Assembly (NCBI GenBank): GCA_024734555.1
Contig: JANPWX010000153.1
Span: forward strand, 109,130 to 173,129
Source: Trochalopteron elliotii
Lineage: Eukaryota > Chordata > Aves > Passeriformes > Leiothrichidae
Direction of reading: 5' to 3'
DNA length: 64,000 nucleotides
Shown in pieces: positions 31,712-41,522 of the stretch. Below the pieces are notes generated by a model. The model was not told where the DNA came from, did not search any database, and saw only the letters and a program-made list of their open reading frames with translations. Made by a program: the position numbers and the translations under genes. Numbering within the stretch: the first letter of the stretch is position 1; each line of letters opens with the position of its first letter.

Positions 31712-31976
31712 CAATTGGGTATGCAATTAAAAGATGTCAGGAGAGGTTTAGGTTGGATATATTTAGGAAAAGGCTCTTCTCCCAGAGGCTGCTGGCACTG
31801 CCCAGGCTCCCCAGGGAATGGGCACGACCCCAAGGCTGCCAGAGCTCCAGGAGGGTTTGGACACCCAGGGATGCCCAGGGTGGGATTGTTGGGGTGTCTG
31901 TGCAGGGTCGGGAGTTGGACTGGATGATCTTTGTGGGTCCCTTCCATCTCAGGATATTCCATGATTCTGTGATTTA
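31712..31976 (+). mobile_element. CR1 copy of the third subfamily, plus orientation
   Basis: Runs from about TTGGGTATGCAATTAAAAG through GGCTCCCCAGGGAATGGGC and GGATGCCCAGGGTGGGATT to GATATTCCATGATTCTGTG. It mirrors 28732-28965 and could pair with it across about 2.7 kb, enclosing the CpG-rich candidate exon. Confidence 0.92.
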
Positions 31977-33162
31977 GATCTCCATCCTCACCTAGAAATG
32001 CACCTCCTCATGCAGGGTGAAAGGGCACCCAGAGCCCCAGCACTGAAGGTAGAATTTGTGTGGTTGGCAAATACCACTCCAATTGCTCTGCCGGTGAAAT
32101 TTGAAATAAAAATGTAGGAAATGAGGAGTTAATTCAATTAAACATTTTCCCACCCACATTTTACCTTTCCTCACCACTCAGGGGAATCATTCATGGAAAG
32201 TATATCACCAGTAGACTTATTTTTACCATTATTTTTAACTTAATGAGTATACCTTCCACATCAGAGGGAAAGTACAAAGGTTAAATTTTACATTAAGAGC
32301 ACATTGCAACATGGTATGCAAATATCCCTATGCAAATCTAGAGCCAGCAGAAGATAAATGTGTTATATTTTTAACCAGTTAACTATGACTGTGAAGTATG
32401 GTGCGAGATATTCAGTAGTTTCATTTTATATCTTTCTTGTAAATAATGCATAAAGTATGTAGATGTTGTCAAAATATGATGAAGCTATTAGCTTTATAGT
32501 TTTCATAGTTAAGAATGTGTTCAGCATGTAGCTCCTAATAACTCATTTCGAAACGCAGACACCATTATAAAATATTTCTTGTTCAAGTGAACGTTATCAT
32601 GTGACATAATGATTTTGCTTAAAACCAAGTTAAATGAGGAGTAAAATTAAACAATATTGCATGAATTGTGTTTGACTAATTTTGTGTCACATTATATTAG
32701 CCGAGCTTTCAAAATATGTGTTAATGACAAATAGTGTAAGCCCCTAACATACTTTATATGTCTGTAAAATCACCCTTAAGTCATTAGCTTTTAAAGGTTC
32801 ATTTTGTTTGCAGTTTTTGTAGCCACTGGCTTTTTAGTGATTACTTTTGTCTATGAAACTAGACGTGATTAAAAAAGAGATATTTTACATAAGTCTTTGG
32901 GACTTATTGCCATATTATGGGGGCATAGTGTGTGCATTAAAACAATGCCTAATAATTGATGAGCTCTACACTTTGGAGGTAAACAGAGTTAAGGGTGAAT
33001 TTTAATGTTTACATCATATTTACATAGGAATCACGCTGAGCTCTTAATCAACAGTTTGGCTTTTTTTTACATCTGGATTTATCCCTTCTCTGCTACAAAA
33101 ATCTTTCATTCCAAAGGCAGCAAAAGTATTACAGATCCCCGGGTTTAATTCAAAAATTGTAA
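31977..33162. other. Very AT-rich repeat-free block
   Basis: 32150-33060 has no transposable element debris and no simple-repeat expansion, and shows many short TAAT, ATTA and TTATGC-type words. Few bases look decayed. In this repeat-loaded window such a block is a good candidate for deeply conserved non-coding sequence, although conservation is not visible from one genome. Confidence 0.4.
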
Positions 33163-33335
33163 AATCAGAGAATCTCAGGATGGTCTGGGTTGAAGGGTCT
33201 TCAAAGTTCCTCTCATTCCCACCCTGATGTCCCCTGGAAGGGACACTTTCAGCCAGCCCAGGTTTTCCACTGCTCCATCCAGCCTGGTCTTGGACACTTC
33301 CAGGGATGAGACAGCCACAAAAATGCCCAAATTTG
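33163..33335 (-). mobile_element. Diverged CR1 fragment, minus orientation
   Basis: AATCAGAGAATCTCAGGATG, then CCATCCAGCCTGGTCTTGGA and ACTTCCAGGGATGAGACAGC. An older copy than most in the window. Confidence 0.75.
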
Positions 33336-33468
33336 TTTCAAAACAAGATAAGTGCTCACTTTTGATGTGCTGTAAGTCCACCAGAGTTTAGCAGTGGGGA
33401 TTTGCAGCGTTCACAGCACAAGTGGAGAAGCTTCTTCAGACTTCTTGTCTCTGGGGTGAGACTGTATA

Positions 33469-33795
33469 TGTTATATTCATTAAAATATATATAATATTTA
33501 TTATTACATATTTTATATATAATTATATAAATATATAAAATTATGTATAAAATATATATCTACATATTTAATTTTATATATATCAAATATATAATATACA
33601 TAATATATTATATAATATGTGTTTATATATATTAAATTAATATTTGTATAGACATTTATATATACATACATATACAGATATCTGCATATATTAATGTATA
33701 TCTCTATATATGTATATATAGCAAGATATCTATGTATTTATTATATATTGAGAGAAATTTATGGTATCTATCTATCTATCTATCTATCTATCTAA
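33469..33795. repeat. AT-rich low-complexity tract ending in (TATC)n
   Basis: More than 250 bases almost entirely of A and T built from TATATA and ATATAT words, followed by about eight TATC units at 33764-33795. It is an unstable, easily melted region and not coding. Confidence 0.93.
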
Positions 33796-34793
33796 AGGGG
33801 TCATTTTGCTAAAACAGAGCAGGGTGAAAATCTGCACCATTTTCTTTTCTGGATGGGATTTTGGACATATCCAAGCCTTCACACCCCAATGGACATCTCC
33901 AGTCTTTATTTAGCCATTTTCCTGAATTTGTCTGTTATTTTCTCCCCCTCTGCCCCATCACAGGGTTCTCAGTGAGGTGTCTGCCCCAGCACTGGTCACT
34001 GGGAAACACAGACTGGTCTTTGCAGGTGACACCAGGGCCAGGCAAGGACGACTCCAGCTCTTGAATCTCTCCTCAGAGGGAAAAAAAAGACTCTTTATGT
34101 GATGATCTCTTCCTGTATATATTTAGTTATTTAAAAAAAAGAAAAAAAGGAAAAAAATCCCCTCCCAATGGACTGGAATGATTTTGGATGGCTGTGGGAG
34201 GTAAGGGCAGGACACTGATGGGGGTGGGAAGGGGCAGGAGGAGGCAATGTGGTGTTTTTCAATGTTTCAATGCTCAAGTTCTTTGATAAAATCTTCATTC
34301 TGCCCACCCTACCCCAGTGCCTTAGAAAGCTACAGCTTTATCTCCAGAATTTTCCCTCTGGACACTTGTCAGAACAAAGAGTATGGACTTTGCATATCAT
34401 TTATCCTCTTGTATATAAGGAGCTTGTCACATCTTAATGTTGAACCTCACCAGAGAGCAGACCTCTCCAGCACTCCGAGCTCTGCTTTGCATTTGGGTGG
34501 GAAAAGCAGATCCACAGGGCTGCTCTGGCTCCTGCTGGATCCAGGGCTGTGCCCCTGCTCCTGCTGTGCCACACGTGCCACGGGCTCCCTGCCATGGAAC
34601 AGGGGCACCAACAACCTGGGAAACAATGGTGCCTGCTGCAAATCACTTCTGGGTGGCCAGATTCCTTCATTTGGTGCTTTTATGAAACTTCTGGTGTGCT
34701 TTTGTAGCATGATGTTAAAATGGCTCAACTTCTTTGGCAATTCAGTCAGGGTACTGAGCTGGTGCTAGTTGTGTGCATCCTACTTTGGAAAAT
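33796..34793. other. Single-copy DNA with an unexplained 173-codon open frame
   Basis: A plus-strand ATG frame runs from 34247 to 34768 and is followed 25 bases later by an A20-type run. The reading is cysteine- and serine-rich with no recognised domain or splice context. It is probably chance or the remains of a retroposed sequence. Confidence 0.3.
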
Positions 34794-34820
34794 AAAAAAA
34801 AAAAAAAAAAAAACAATAAA
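34794..34820. repeat. Poly-A run followed by AATAAA
   Basis: About 20 A residues and then CAATAAAATT. CR1 elements do not end in poly-A, so this is either a simple repeat or a retrogene tail. Confidence 0.8.
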
Positions 34821-36001
34821 ATTACATTTTTAAATGCCCTGATGTATTGCCACGGGTTGAACCCAAAGCTTTCAGAATAATGATGTGGCCATGGTTTGCT
34901 GTGGAAAAAAGTGTTTATTGTCCCCAGGGAGAGCTGTCCTGGCAGGGGACAGGGAGGATGTGGATCCTGTGGCTGAGGAGGGAGAAGCTCTCCTGGGCCT
35001 GGCCACTCATCCAGGGTTGAGGTGCCAGTGTGGCAGAGATGCTCAGTGAAGTGCCAGGAGCTGGGTGAAGAAATGGAGCATTAACATCTCTCTGCCCTTT
35101 TGGTTTCTGAAAACAGAGGTCACAATGAAGATGTTTTACTGTGGGAGGAACTGAGCACTCCTGACACAGTGATCAGTGAGGAAAGATGTTCCTCGTCCAT
35201 TAGTCATAACACAGCTTCTGTGCAGCTATTTCCTTATCCATGGGACTTTCCTGCATTGCACTGAGCTCTTTAAGTCCTTTGCATACCAAAATATTTAATG
35301 ACATAATTCTCTGACCAGGTGAAGCACATTCTGAATATTGGAGGGTTTTTTTTGTGAGACCCACCGAGGTCCCTTCGCTTTGCTGAGCTCCAGATTAGTC
35401 AGGTGGAAGCTCAGTGGGCTTCCTGACAATTTTCACCAGAGAAAAGCTGTCAAGGAGCTCTTTGAACAGCAGAATGGTTGAAGATGGGCCTGATCATGTT
35501 GGTTAATACTCTGCTGACTCCTGATTAATACTCTGGGTTCCACTGATCCCAAAGCAGCACCAGCTCTGCCACAGTGGTGCCCTGAGCTGACTGAACTGGT
35601 TATTTCCACAGCTATTTCTGGGAGATCAGCAGAAGAAAAACAAAGCAGGTGAAATGGATGGCTCACAGGGAAGCTGTTTAAATATTTATAAAACAGTTAG
35701 CTAAGATTCAGGATCCATTTAACATAGCCAAATTTGATATGTTAAGGTGAATAATTGCTCTTCTGTAATACCATTCCACTTATTTATTTATTTAGTCCTC
35801 GTAATCAGATCACTGCTTTGCCAATGACTTGAAGAAAGATTTGGAAAGTCCTGTATTGTCCTTGGATTAGACTCTGAGTGATCATAAAATATCAATCTGA
35901 AATTAGGACATGTTTTTGGAAAGACTTGTTGATTTTCTTTTCTGTGTTGAGATCAGAATTTGGAAATGAAAAAATAAAAGGAAAAGGGAAAATATGAAAA
36001 G
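34821..36001. other. Single-copy non-coding DNA
   Basis: No CR1 or clear LTR. A GTTTATTGTCCCC near 34912 gives an AATAAA on the minus strand in a GC-rich setting that faintly recalls an LTR, but no ends could be found. Confidence 0.4.
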
Positions 36002-36103
36002 AGACGAGAGAAGAGAAGAGAAGAGAAGAGAAGAGAAGAGAAGAGAAGAGAAGAGAAGAGAAGAGAAGAGAAGAGAAGAGAAGAGAAGAGAAGAGAAGAG
36101 AAA
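36002..36103. repeat. (GAGAA)n microsatellite
   Basis: About twenty pentamer units of AGAGA/GAGAA, all purine on the plus strand. Open frames through it read as serine/leucine/phenylalanine repeats and are not genes. Confidence 0.96.
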
Positions 36104-37177
36104 CTCTTGTCTGCCCAAACAAGATCATTTCAAGACAAAAAATCAATAAATTATTTCCAAATTGGAGAATCACAATATTGTAACAAGAAAGAATCCATAA
36201 ATTCATTTAGAAATAGCTTTTAAAATTAAGATAAAAACTGTCATTTTTTTTTTAGAATGCAAAAGTTACATCTGAAGGAAATTATTTAATGTTTTAAATT
36301 CACCAGTGCTCCCCAGACCCTGTAGTACAGCCCAGTGTACGCTTAGAAAGAGCTACTTCATCTATTTAATTAAGAGAAACTACTATCAAAGCAGATTTCG
36401 CATTTAAAATTCGTGTTTAAACTTCTCACAGATTAAGTGAGCTTAAACAGTTGCTATTCCTGACTTTAACAGCATTATAAAATACATTAGAGATTGAGAG
36501 GATAAAATTCTGCCATGTTAGGTTATAACCTAACTGCTATTTGCAGTTGTAAGGACTACTAATGGCGCAGGGACAAGATTTATTATAGTAAAGACATCCT
36601 GCTTAACATTACCCTTGTCATTCCATTAATAATGACTGCTTATGAGCCATCTCGTTGGCATCTTTGTTGTCCTGAAAACTTAAAACTCACAGCACAATTC
36701 TTTACGATGTGCTACATTGCCCCCTCTGGGTATTCCTGACCATTATCCCATTTGGTTATATTCAAAACTGCTGCCTCCTGAGAGAGCATTAGGGCCGACC
36801 TTTAACCCTGCAATATTCTTGGTTCAAATGGCGTAATAACATGTAGTGAATATTTACAAGCATACTTATACTATAATAGAGTACTGCTGTGAACATTAGC
36901 ACATATTTTCTGCTCAATCAGGCTTTGATGTAGAGCTTGGCTCGTACCCTGGAGAAAATGCAGTCCCCAATAAGCTGTGCTAGTGAAACACCCTTGAACC
37001 TCCACAGCTTCTGCCAGGCAAGGCTCTGCCAGGCAGATGAGCAGGGGACAGGCTGCCCTGTGCCATGACATTGGGTCTGGGGCAGCCTCCCAGGGGGAGG
37101 AGCAGACTCTCCTGTGCTGCCTGGGGGTTTATTGGCTTTGGGAAAAGGTGATCTCAGCCAGGAAAAGAGGATCAGGG
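36104..37177. other. Repeat-free AT-rich block with an 18-bp palindrome
   Basis: 36190-36900 is free of transposons and simple repeats, with several TTAATTAA-like cores. A perfect 18-bp palindrome, GTTAGGTTATAACCTAAC, lies at 36517-36534. This composition suggests a conserved non-coding element. Confidence 0.45.
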
Positions 37178-37320
37178 TCATGGAATATCCCTGAGGTGGA
37201 TTGGCAGGGATCATCCTGCCTGACTCCTGGCCCTGCTCAGGACACCCCAACAATTCCCACCCTGTGTCCAAACCCTCTGTGACCACTGCCCTGAGAAACC
37301 TGTTCCAGTGGCCCACTGTG
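37178..37320 (-). mobile_element. CR1 fragment, third subfamily, minus orientation
   Basis: CATGGAATATCCCTGAGG, GGACACCCCAACAATTCCCA and CCACTGCCCTGAGAAACCTG. It runs directly into a minisatellite. Confidence 0.82.
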
Positions 37321-37327
37321 TCCTGAG

Positions 37328-37584
37328 AGCAGAGATCCCCAGTGGTGCCAGGAGCAGAGATCCCCAATGGTGCTAAGAATAGAGATCCCTGATGGTGCCA
37401 AGAGCAGAGATCTGATGGTGCCAAGAGCAGAGATCTCCTGATGGTGGCAGGAACAGAGATCCCCAATGGTGCTAAGAATAGAGATCCCTGATGGTGCCAA
37501 GAGCAGAGATCTCCTGATGGTGGCAGGAACAGAGATCCCCAGTTGTGCCAGGAGCAGAGATCCCCAGTTGTGCCAGGAGCAGTG
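37328..37584. repeat. Minisatellite, ~25-bp unit, about ten copies
   Basis: Units are variants of AGCAGAGATCCCCAGTGG followed by TGCCAGG or TGCTAAGAAT. A higher-order pattern of alternating 28-, 22- and 27-base variants repeats (the 37370-37435 block recurs at about 37463-37520). It produces long repetitive open frames on both strands that should not be taken for proteins. Confidence 0.94.
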
Positions 37585-38105
37585 TTTCCCCTCTCTGTTT
37601 CCTGAGTGGCCCTGGGGGTGTTTACATGGCACATCTCTGACTTTCCTCTTCTCTCTGTATCCTGGCCAGTGCCATCCTCCAGGGCCTCTCCTTTCCTTGC
37701 CATCATCCCTGATGTCCCAAGGGGACACTGCAGAGCCCTGGCAGTGCCCCTGTGAATGGGGCTTGATCCCAGAGCACCATCCCTCACTGCACATCCCACT
37801 TTGCCCGTGCCAGGATCTCCCTTTGAGTTGCTCTTCAGCCCTTCCCATCTTGTCCTGCCCTCCACTGCCCCTCCAAGGGCTTCAGACTCAAGGGACAGAG
37901 TTTCAGTCCTTATGGAAGGTGGTGGCAGATGGTAATTTCACAGCAGCCATGGGGACTGCACTTGAGGGCTCCTTCAGGTTCACAGGTGACATCTCTTCTC
38001 AACAGGAGGGAGTTTTGGTTTCCACACAGACTCATGTCAAGCTGTCCTTCCTCTGCAATTAACATCAATTAACATCCTTCCCTACCTGGCTCCTGTCCTG
38101 ATCAC
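37585..38105. other. Single-copy GC-richer DNA
   Basis: No repeat recognised. Open frames extend across it from the minisatellite but lack splice context. Confidence 0.45.
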
Positions 38106-38750
38106 TGTGGTCCCGGGTTTGGTTTCCCACCCGAGATTCCGGCTGTTAAGAGTCCTTGGCCCTCCCAAAGCCCTGAGCTGTGTCGTGTGAAAAAGCACAG
38201 TCTCCAAGGCCTTGTTTTCAGCTTTCTCGTGTTGTTTATTGTTTGATATCTCAGAATTCTCTCTGCACCCAGCCGAGGTCTGGACAGGGCTGGGACACGA
38301 GGCCACTGCCCCCCGGTGAGGCGGTGCTCTACTCTTATACAGATAACTACGTGTCCATTATTTACCAATTTGTGCCAATTGACCTACACTAGAAAGGTCA
38401 CTTGTACCTTAACCCAATCCCCTCAAACTACTTTGTGTCATCACCACCTCAGAAGATGGAGGACGAGGAAGAAGGAGAAGAACTTAGGGCAACACCCTAA
38501 ATCCTCCATTTTGTCCCCCATTTACCTCTATACTAAGAATCCTAAAACTACAAAATTTTTCACTCCGTGCTGTGCTAAGCTACTATTTTCACACCCTCGA
38601 GGTTTGCAATTCTTCTCCTAGTGCTGGAAGCTTTTCCCATGGACTAAAATCACTCGGTGTCTTTCTGGGCTGTGTGCCAAGGTCTCCAACCCCCCTGGAC
38701 CGGCTTCACACCCCCCTGTCCAGGGCTCAAATTCTCTTCCTCAGGTCCCA
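38106..38750 (-). mobile_element. ERV LTR, family B, minus orientation
   Basis: On the plus strand TGTGGTCCCGGG starts and TCAGGTCCCA ends a 645-bp unit, so it runs TGGGACC...GGACCACA in its own orientation. It holds a GTATAAGAG TATA-like box near 38335 and an AACAATAAACAAC signal near 38235 in the correct order. Flanks GATCAC (38100-38105) and GGTCAC (38751-38756) agree at five of six positions, compatible with a 6-bp target duplication. No internal genes are present, so it is most simply a solo LTR. The right boundary is the less certain one. Confidence 0.7.
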
Positions 38751-38964
38751 GGTCACCCAAAGGGGTGCCCTGGACTCCAACACTGTGGATCCACCTTCTC
38801 CAGCCCAAAACATCCCCAAAGCCTTTTCCTCTCCATTTTCTCTCTGTCCAGCAATTCCTGTCCCTCCCCAGCCATCAGCAAAGCCCTTGGTGGCACTGTC
38901 CCTTCCTGCATGGGGACAGTGGGGTGTCCTCAGAGGGTCACTGCCCCAAGCCATGGGGATTGGA

Positions 38965-39236
38965 GCCACCTGCACCATGGCAGGGGGTTGGAATGAGATG
39001 ATCTTTTAGGTCCTGGAATGGATTGTCCAGGGAATTAGTGGTGGAGTCCCCATCTCTGAAGGTTTTTCAGGAATGCCTGGATGTGGCACTCAGTGCTCTG
39101 GTCTGGGTGACAAGGTGGGGATTGGTCACAGGTGGGACTCTGGTCTTGGGGCTGTTTTCCAACATTATTGATTGTGTGACCCTGTGGTTCCATCCCTTCC
39201 AACCCAAACCACTGTGGAATTCCATGTTTCTGTGAT
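38965..39236 (+). mobile_element. CR1 3' region, plus orientation, rearranged
   Basis: GCACCATGGCAGGGGGTTGG and GAGATGATCTTTTAGGTCC, then a second CR1 body: GTGGTGGAGTCCCCATCTCT, GGCACTCAGTGCTCTGGTCT and CCATGTTTCTGTGATCTGC. The first part is the terminal part of one copy and the second is a longer copy, so two elements are joined here. Confidence 0.82.
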
Positions 39237-40599
39237 CTGCATCACTTCTGAAGTGTTTCATCACACTGATGAAAACTAGGGCATGAAAAAGGTCACTCAG
39301 CCAGGTTAATCTCTTTAATAATAATTTGGGTGTGGATTTTTCTAAATTTGTTCCCCTCCATCACTGTTTTCTCCTTCCTTAAGGACAAGAAAATTATTCC
39401 TCCTTTGTTATAAATCCACTTTTGCTGTGCTTTGCTCTCTGTTTCCTGTTTCTGTGACGTGCCCTGTGGAGATTTGATTGCGAGTGCAAGTGGTTTTCTT
39501 GTGAAAGTTTTCTGATTTTCAGGGCTTGGAGGAGAAAGGGTCACTCCTCAGTTTTGTTGGTTTATGAGTGTGTTGTTAATCTGCTTAGAAGAGTCCAGCA
39601 CAGAGGTAATGTGAGCTTTTGAAAGAAGAGTCTCTTGTGGTTATGAGAAACTTTGACTGGGCAATATCTGTCTGTCTCCAGCCAAAAAAAAAAAAACCAC
39701 CAGAATAAACCTTCCTTATTTTCTTGGTGTAACTTATAAACCTGTTACAGTTTTTGCATTAAAATCTTCCTATACAAAGGAGATGTCCATTTTTTGATAT
39801 TTTATTCATAAGATCCCTCAAGGTGTCATTGAAATTCTCTCAGTCTTTCATCAGCATGATCCACTCTTGGAGGGTACACCTGCACAATAGATGAAATGGT
39901 TGTCCTCGGAGAATAATGGCAGCCATCCTGATATTAATTTGGTTCCAAGTAATTATCAAGTTCATATCTTTCAGTTTGCTGGGAAACTTTTCCTTCCTTT
40001 TGTCTTTCTTCCTTTTTTTTCTTTTTTTTTTTTTTTTTTCCCTGTTCTAAATAGAATTATCTGGGCTTGTTAGTGCTGCTCCAGGCTCTCCATAGACTGA
40101 TCCTCTTCTCTGGGACTTCAGCTCGGGTTAATACCTTCAGCCATGAATTTTTTGTCCTGAAGTTATTTTAATTGTGTGTGTGAGGATCAATAATGGGCCA
40201 CACAGAAATTTGCACCTGATGGGGGTAATTACTGCTGCAGGAAAATAAAATGCCTTTTATCACTTCTGTGCAGGTGTTGCTCTATCAGTTACACCCCTGT
40301 GAGTGGACAGTCAGGTTCAAGTCAGTGGTGGCCTCTCTCCAGACCATTTAGGTGCTTTTTTCTATAATAATATTGAAAAATACAGTCAGAATATGCCCAC
40401 AAATACATCTCAGCTGGGGACAAATCCCTCTCCTTGTCCTGCAGAGCTGTGTGACCAAGGCTGGTGATGATGGAAGAGCAACTCCAAATCACAAAATTCC
40501 TGAGAAGGTGCTTCAGTGATGGGTATTTTCAAACCCACCAGGGTGCATCAGCATTTTGGGGCTGGTTGGAGCAGAGGCTCAGCTCCATCCATCCCACAG
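39237..40599. other. Single-copy non-coding DNA
   Basis: A12 run near 39686 and a T-rich tract at 40008-40042. No gene recognised. Confidence 0.45.
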
Positions 40600-40860
40600 C
40601 ATGCAGAGCTCACAGGAGGGGTCAGGCTGGGAGAGATCCCTCTGGGTCACCTGGTCCCAAACCCCTGCTCAGGTAAGGTCATCCCAGAGCACAGGGAATG
40701 GGATTGTGTCCAGAGAATTCTAGAGTATCTCCTGTGAGGAGACTCCACACCCTCGCTGGGCTCTGTTCTGTGCTTGGTCACTGCAGAGGGAAGAAGATTT
40801 TTGCTGTATTCAGGTGAAACTTTCTGCCTGTTCCTCTTGTCCCAGGAGGTTCTTTGGATG
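40600..40860 (-). mobile_element. CR1 fragment with upstream 3' region, minus orientation
   Basis: GAGATCCCTCTGGGTCACC, CCCCTGCTCAGGTAAGGTCA, GAGACTCCACACCCTCGCTG and GTATTCAGGTGAAACTTTCT, ending in CCTGTTCCTCTTGTCCC. It is followed at once by an A/C-only tract. Confidence 0.82.
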
Positions 40861-41178
40861 CCAAAAAAACAAACAAAAAAACCCCACCAAAACTAAAAAC
40901 ACTCCCAAAAAAATCCCCCAAAAAACCAAAAAAAAAACCCCAAAAAAACAACAAAAAAACCACAAAAAACCAAAAAAAAACAAAAAAGCAAAAAAAAACC
41001 CAAAAACCCCCAAAACAACACCACCCCCCCAGAAAAACCAAAAAAAAACCCCAAAAACAAAAAAAACCCCAAAAACAACAACAACACCCCCCCAAAAAAA
41101 CAAACAGCAACACAAACAACAACGAAAACCCCTCAAAAATCCCAAAAACGCCCAAAAAAACCCCAAGAAAACCAAGTG
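40861..41178. repeat. A/C-only tract of CCCCAAAAAA-type repeats
   Basis: About 318 bases made almost wholly of A and C, with many CCCC runs separated by A runs; the minus strand is therefore (GGGGTTTTT)n-like. Very few G or T occur. It gives lysine/proline/asparagine or phenylalanine/glycine-rich open frames on the two strands that are not genes. The minus strand has the base pattern of G-quadruplex-forming DNA. Confidence 0.95.
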
Positions 41179-41314
41179 GTTGGAGAATTTGGTAGTCTGG
41201 CACTAAATAATTGTGCTAAAGTATTTTCTTGTTTGTGCTGAAGTATTTTCTTCTGCAGTAAGATAAAGAGACAAGACAGCAGCAGCTTTGATACTTACAT
41301 TCATTACATGTATT

Positions 41315-41522
41315 ATCTCTATGAACCCACAATATTTCAGATCTGGTGTCTTTTTATAACGAGTGCCTTTTTTTGTAATCAATTTTACAAATAAGCATTC
41401 TAAGTAAAATTATTTCATCTGTATGAGCCCATGATATTTCAGATACAATGTATTTTTTTCTGGATGTCTTTTTTTGTATATAATGAGTGTCTTTCGAAGG
41501 ATTGATTTTACAAGTACAAAAA
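41315..41522. repeat. Diverged tandem duplication of about 100 bp
   Basis: CTATGAACCCACAATATTTC at 41318 matches CTGTATGAGCCCATGATATT at about 41418, and the following GTGTCTTTTT...GATTTTACAA parts also match. Two units of unequal length, clearly older than the 50-bp repeat at 27600. Confidence 0.75.

Noticed and set aside
34866..35060. Possible further LTR with AATAAA on the minus strand
   Set aside because: No TG...CA ends, TATA box or target duplication could be placed.
35903..36206. Serine/leucine/phenylalanine repeat protein
   Set aside because: It is the translation of the GAGAA microsatellite on the minus strand.
37328..37584. CRISPR-like array
   Set aside because: Units are contiguous tandem variants without unique spacers, in vertebrate DNA.
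36918..37865. 315-codon minus-strand open frame
   Set aside because: It runs through a CR1 fragment and the whole ~25-bp minisatellite; the repetitive reading comes from the tandem units, and there is no domain or splice context.
38316..39009. Overlapping plus-strand frames of 101-145 codons
   Set aside because: They cover an LTR and adjoining CR1 sequence and show no retroviral or cellular domain.
40814..41206. Lysine/proline-rich and phenylalanine/glycine-rich long frames
   Set aside because: They are translations of an A/C-only simple-sequence tract on each strand.
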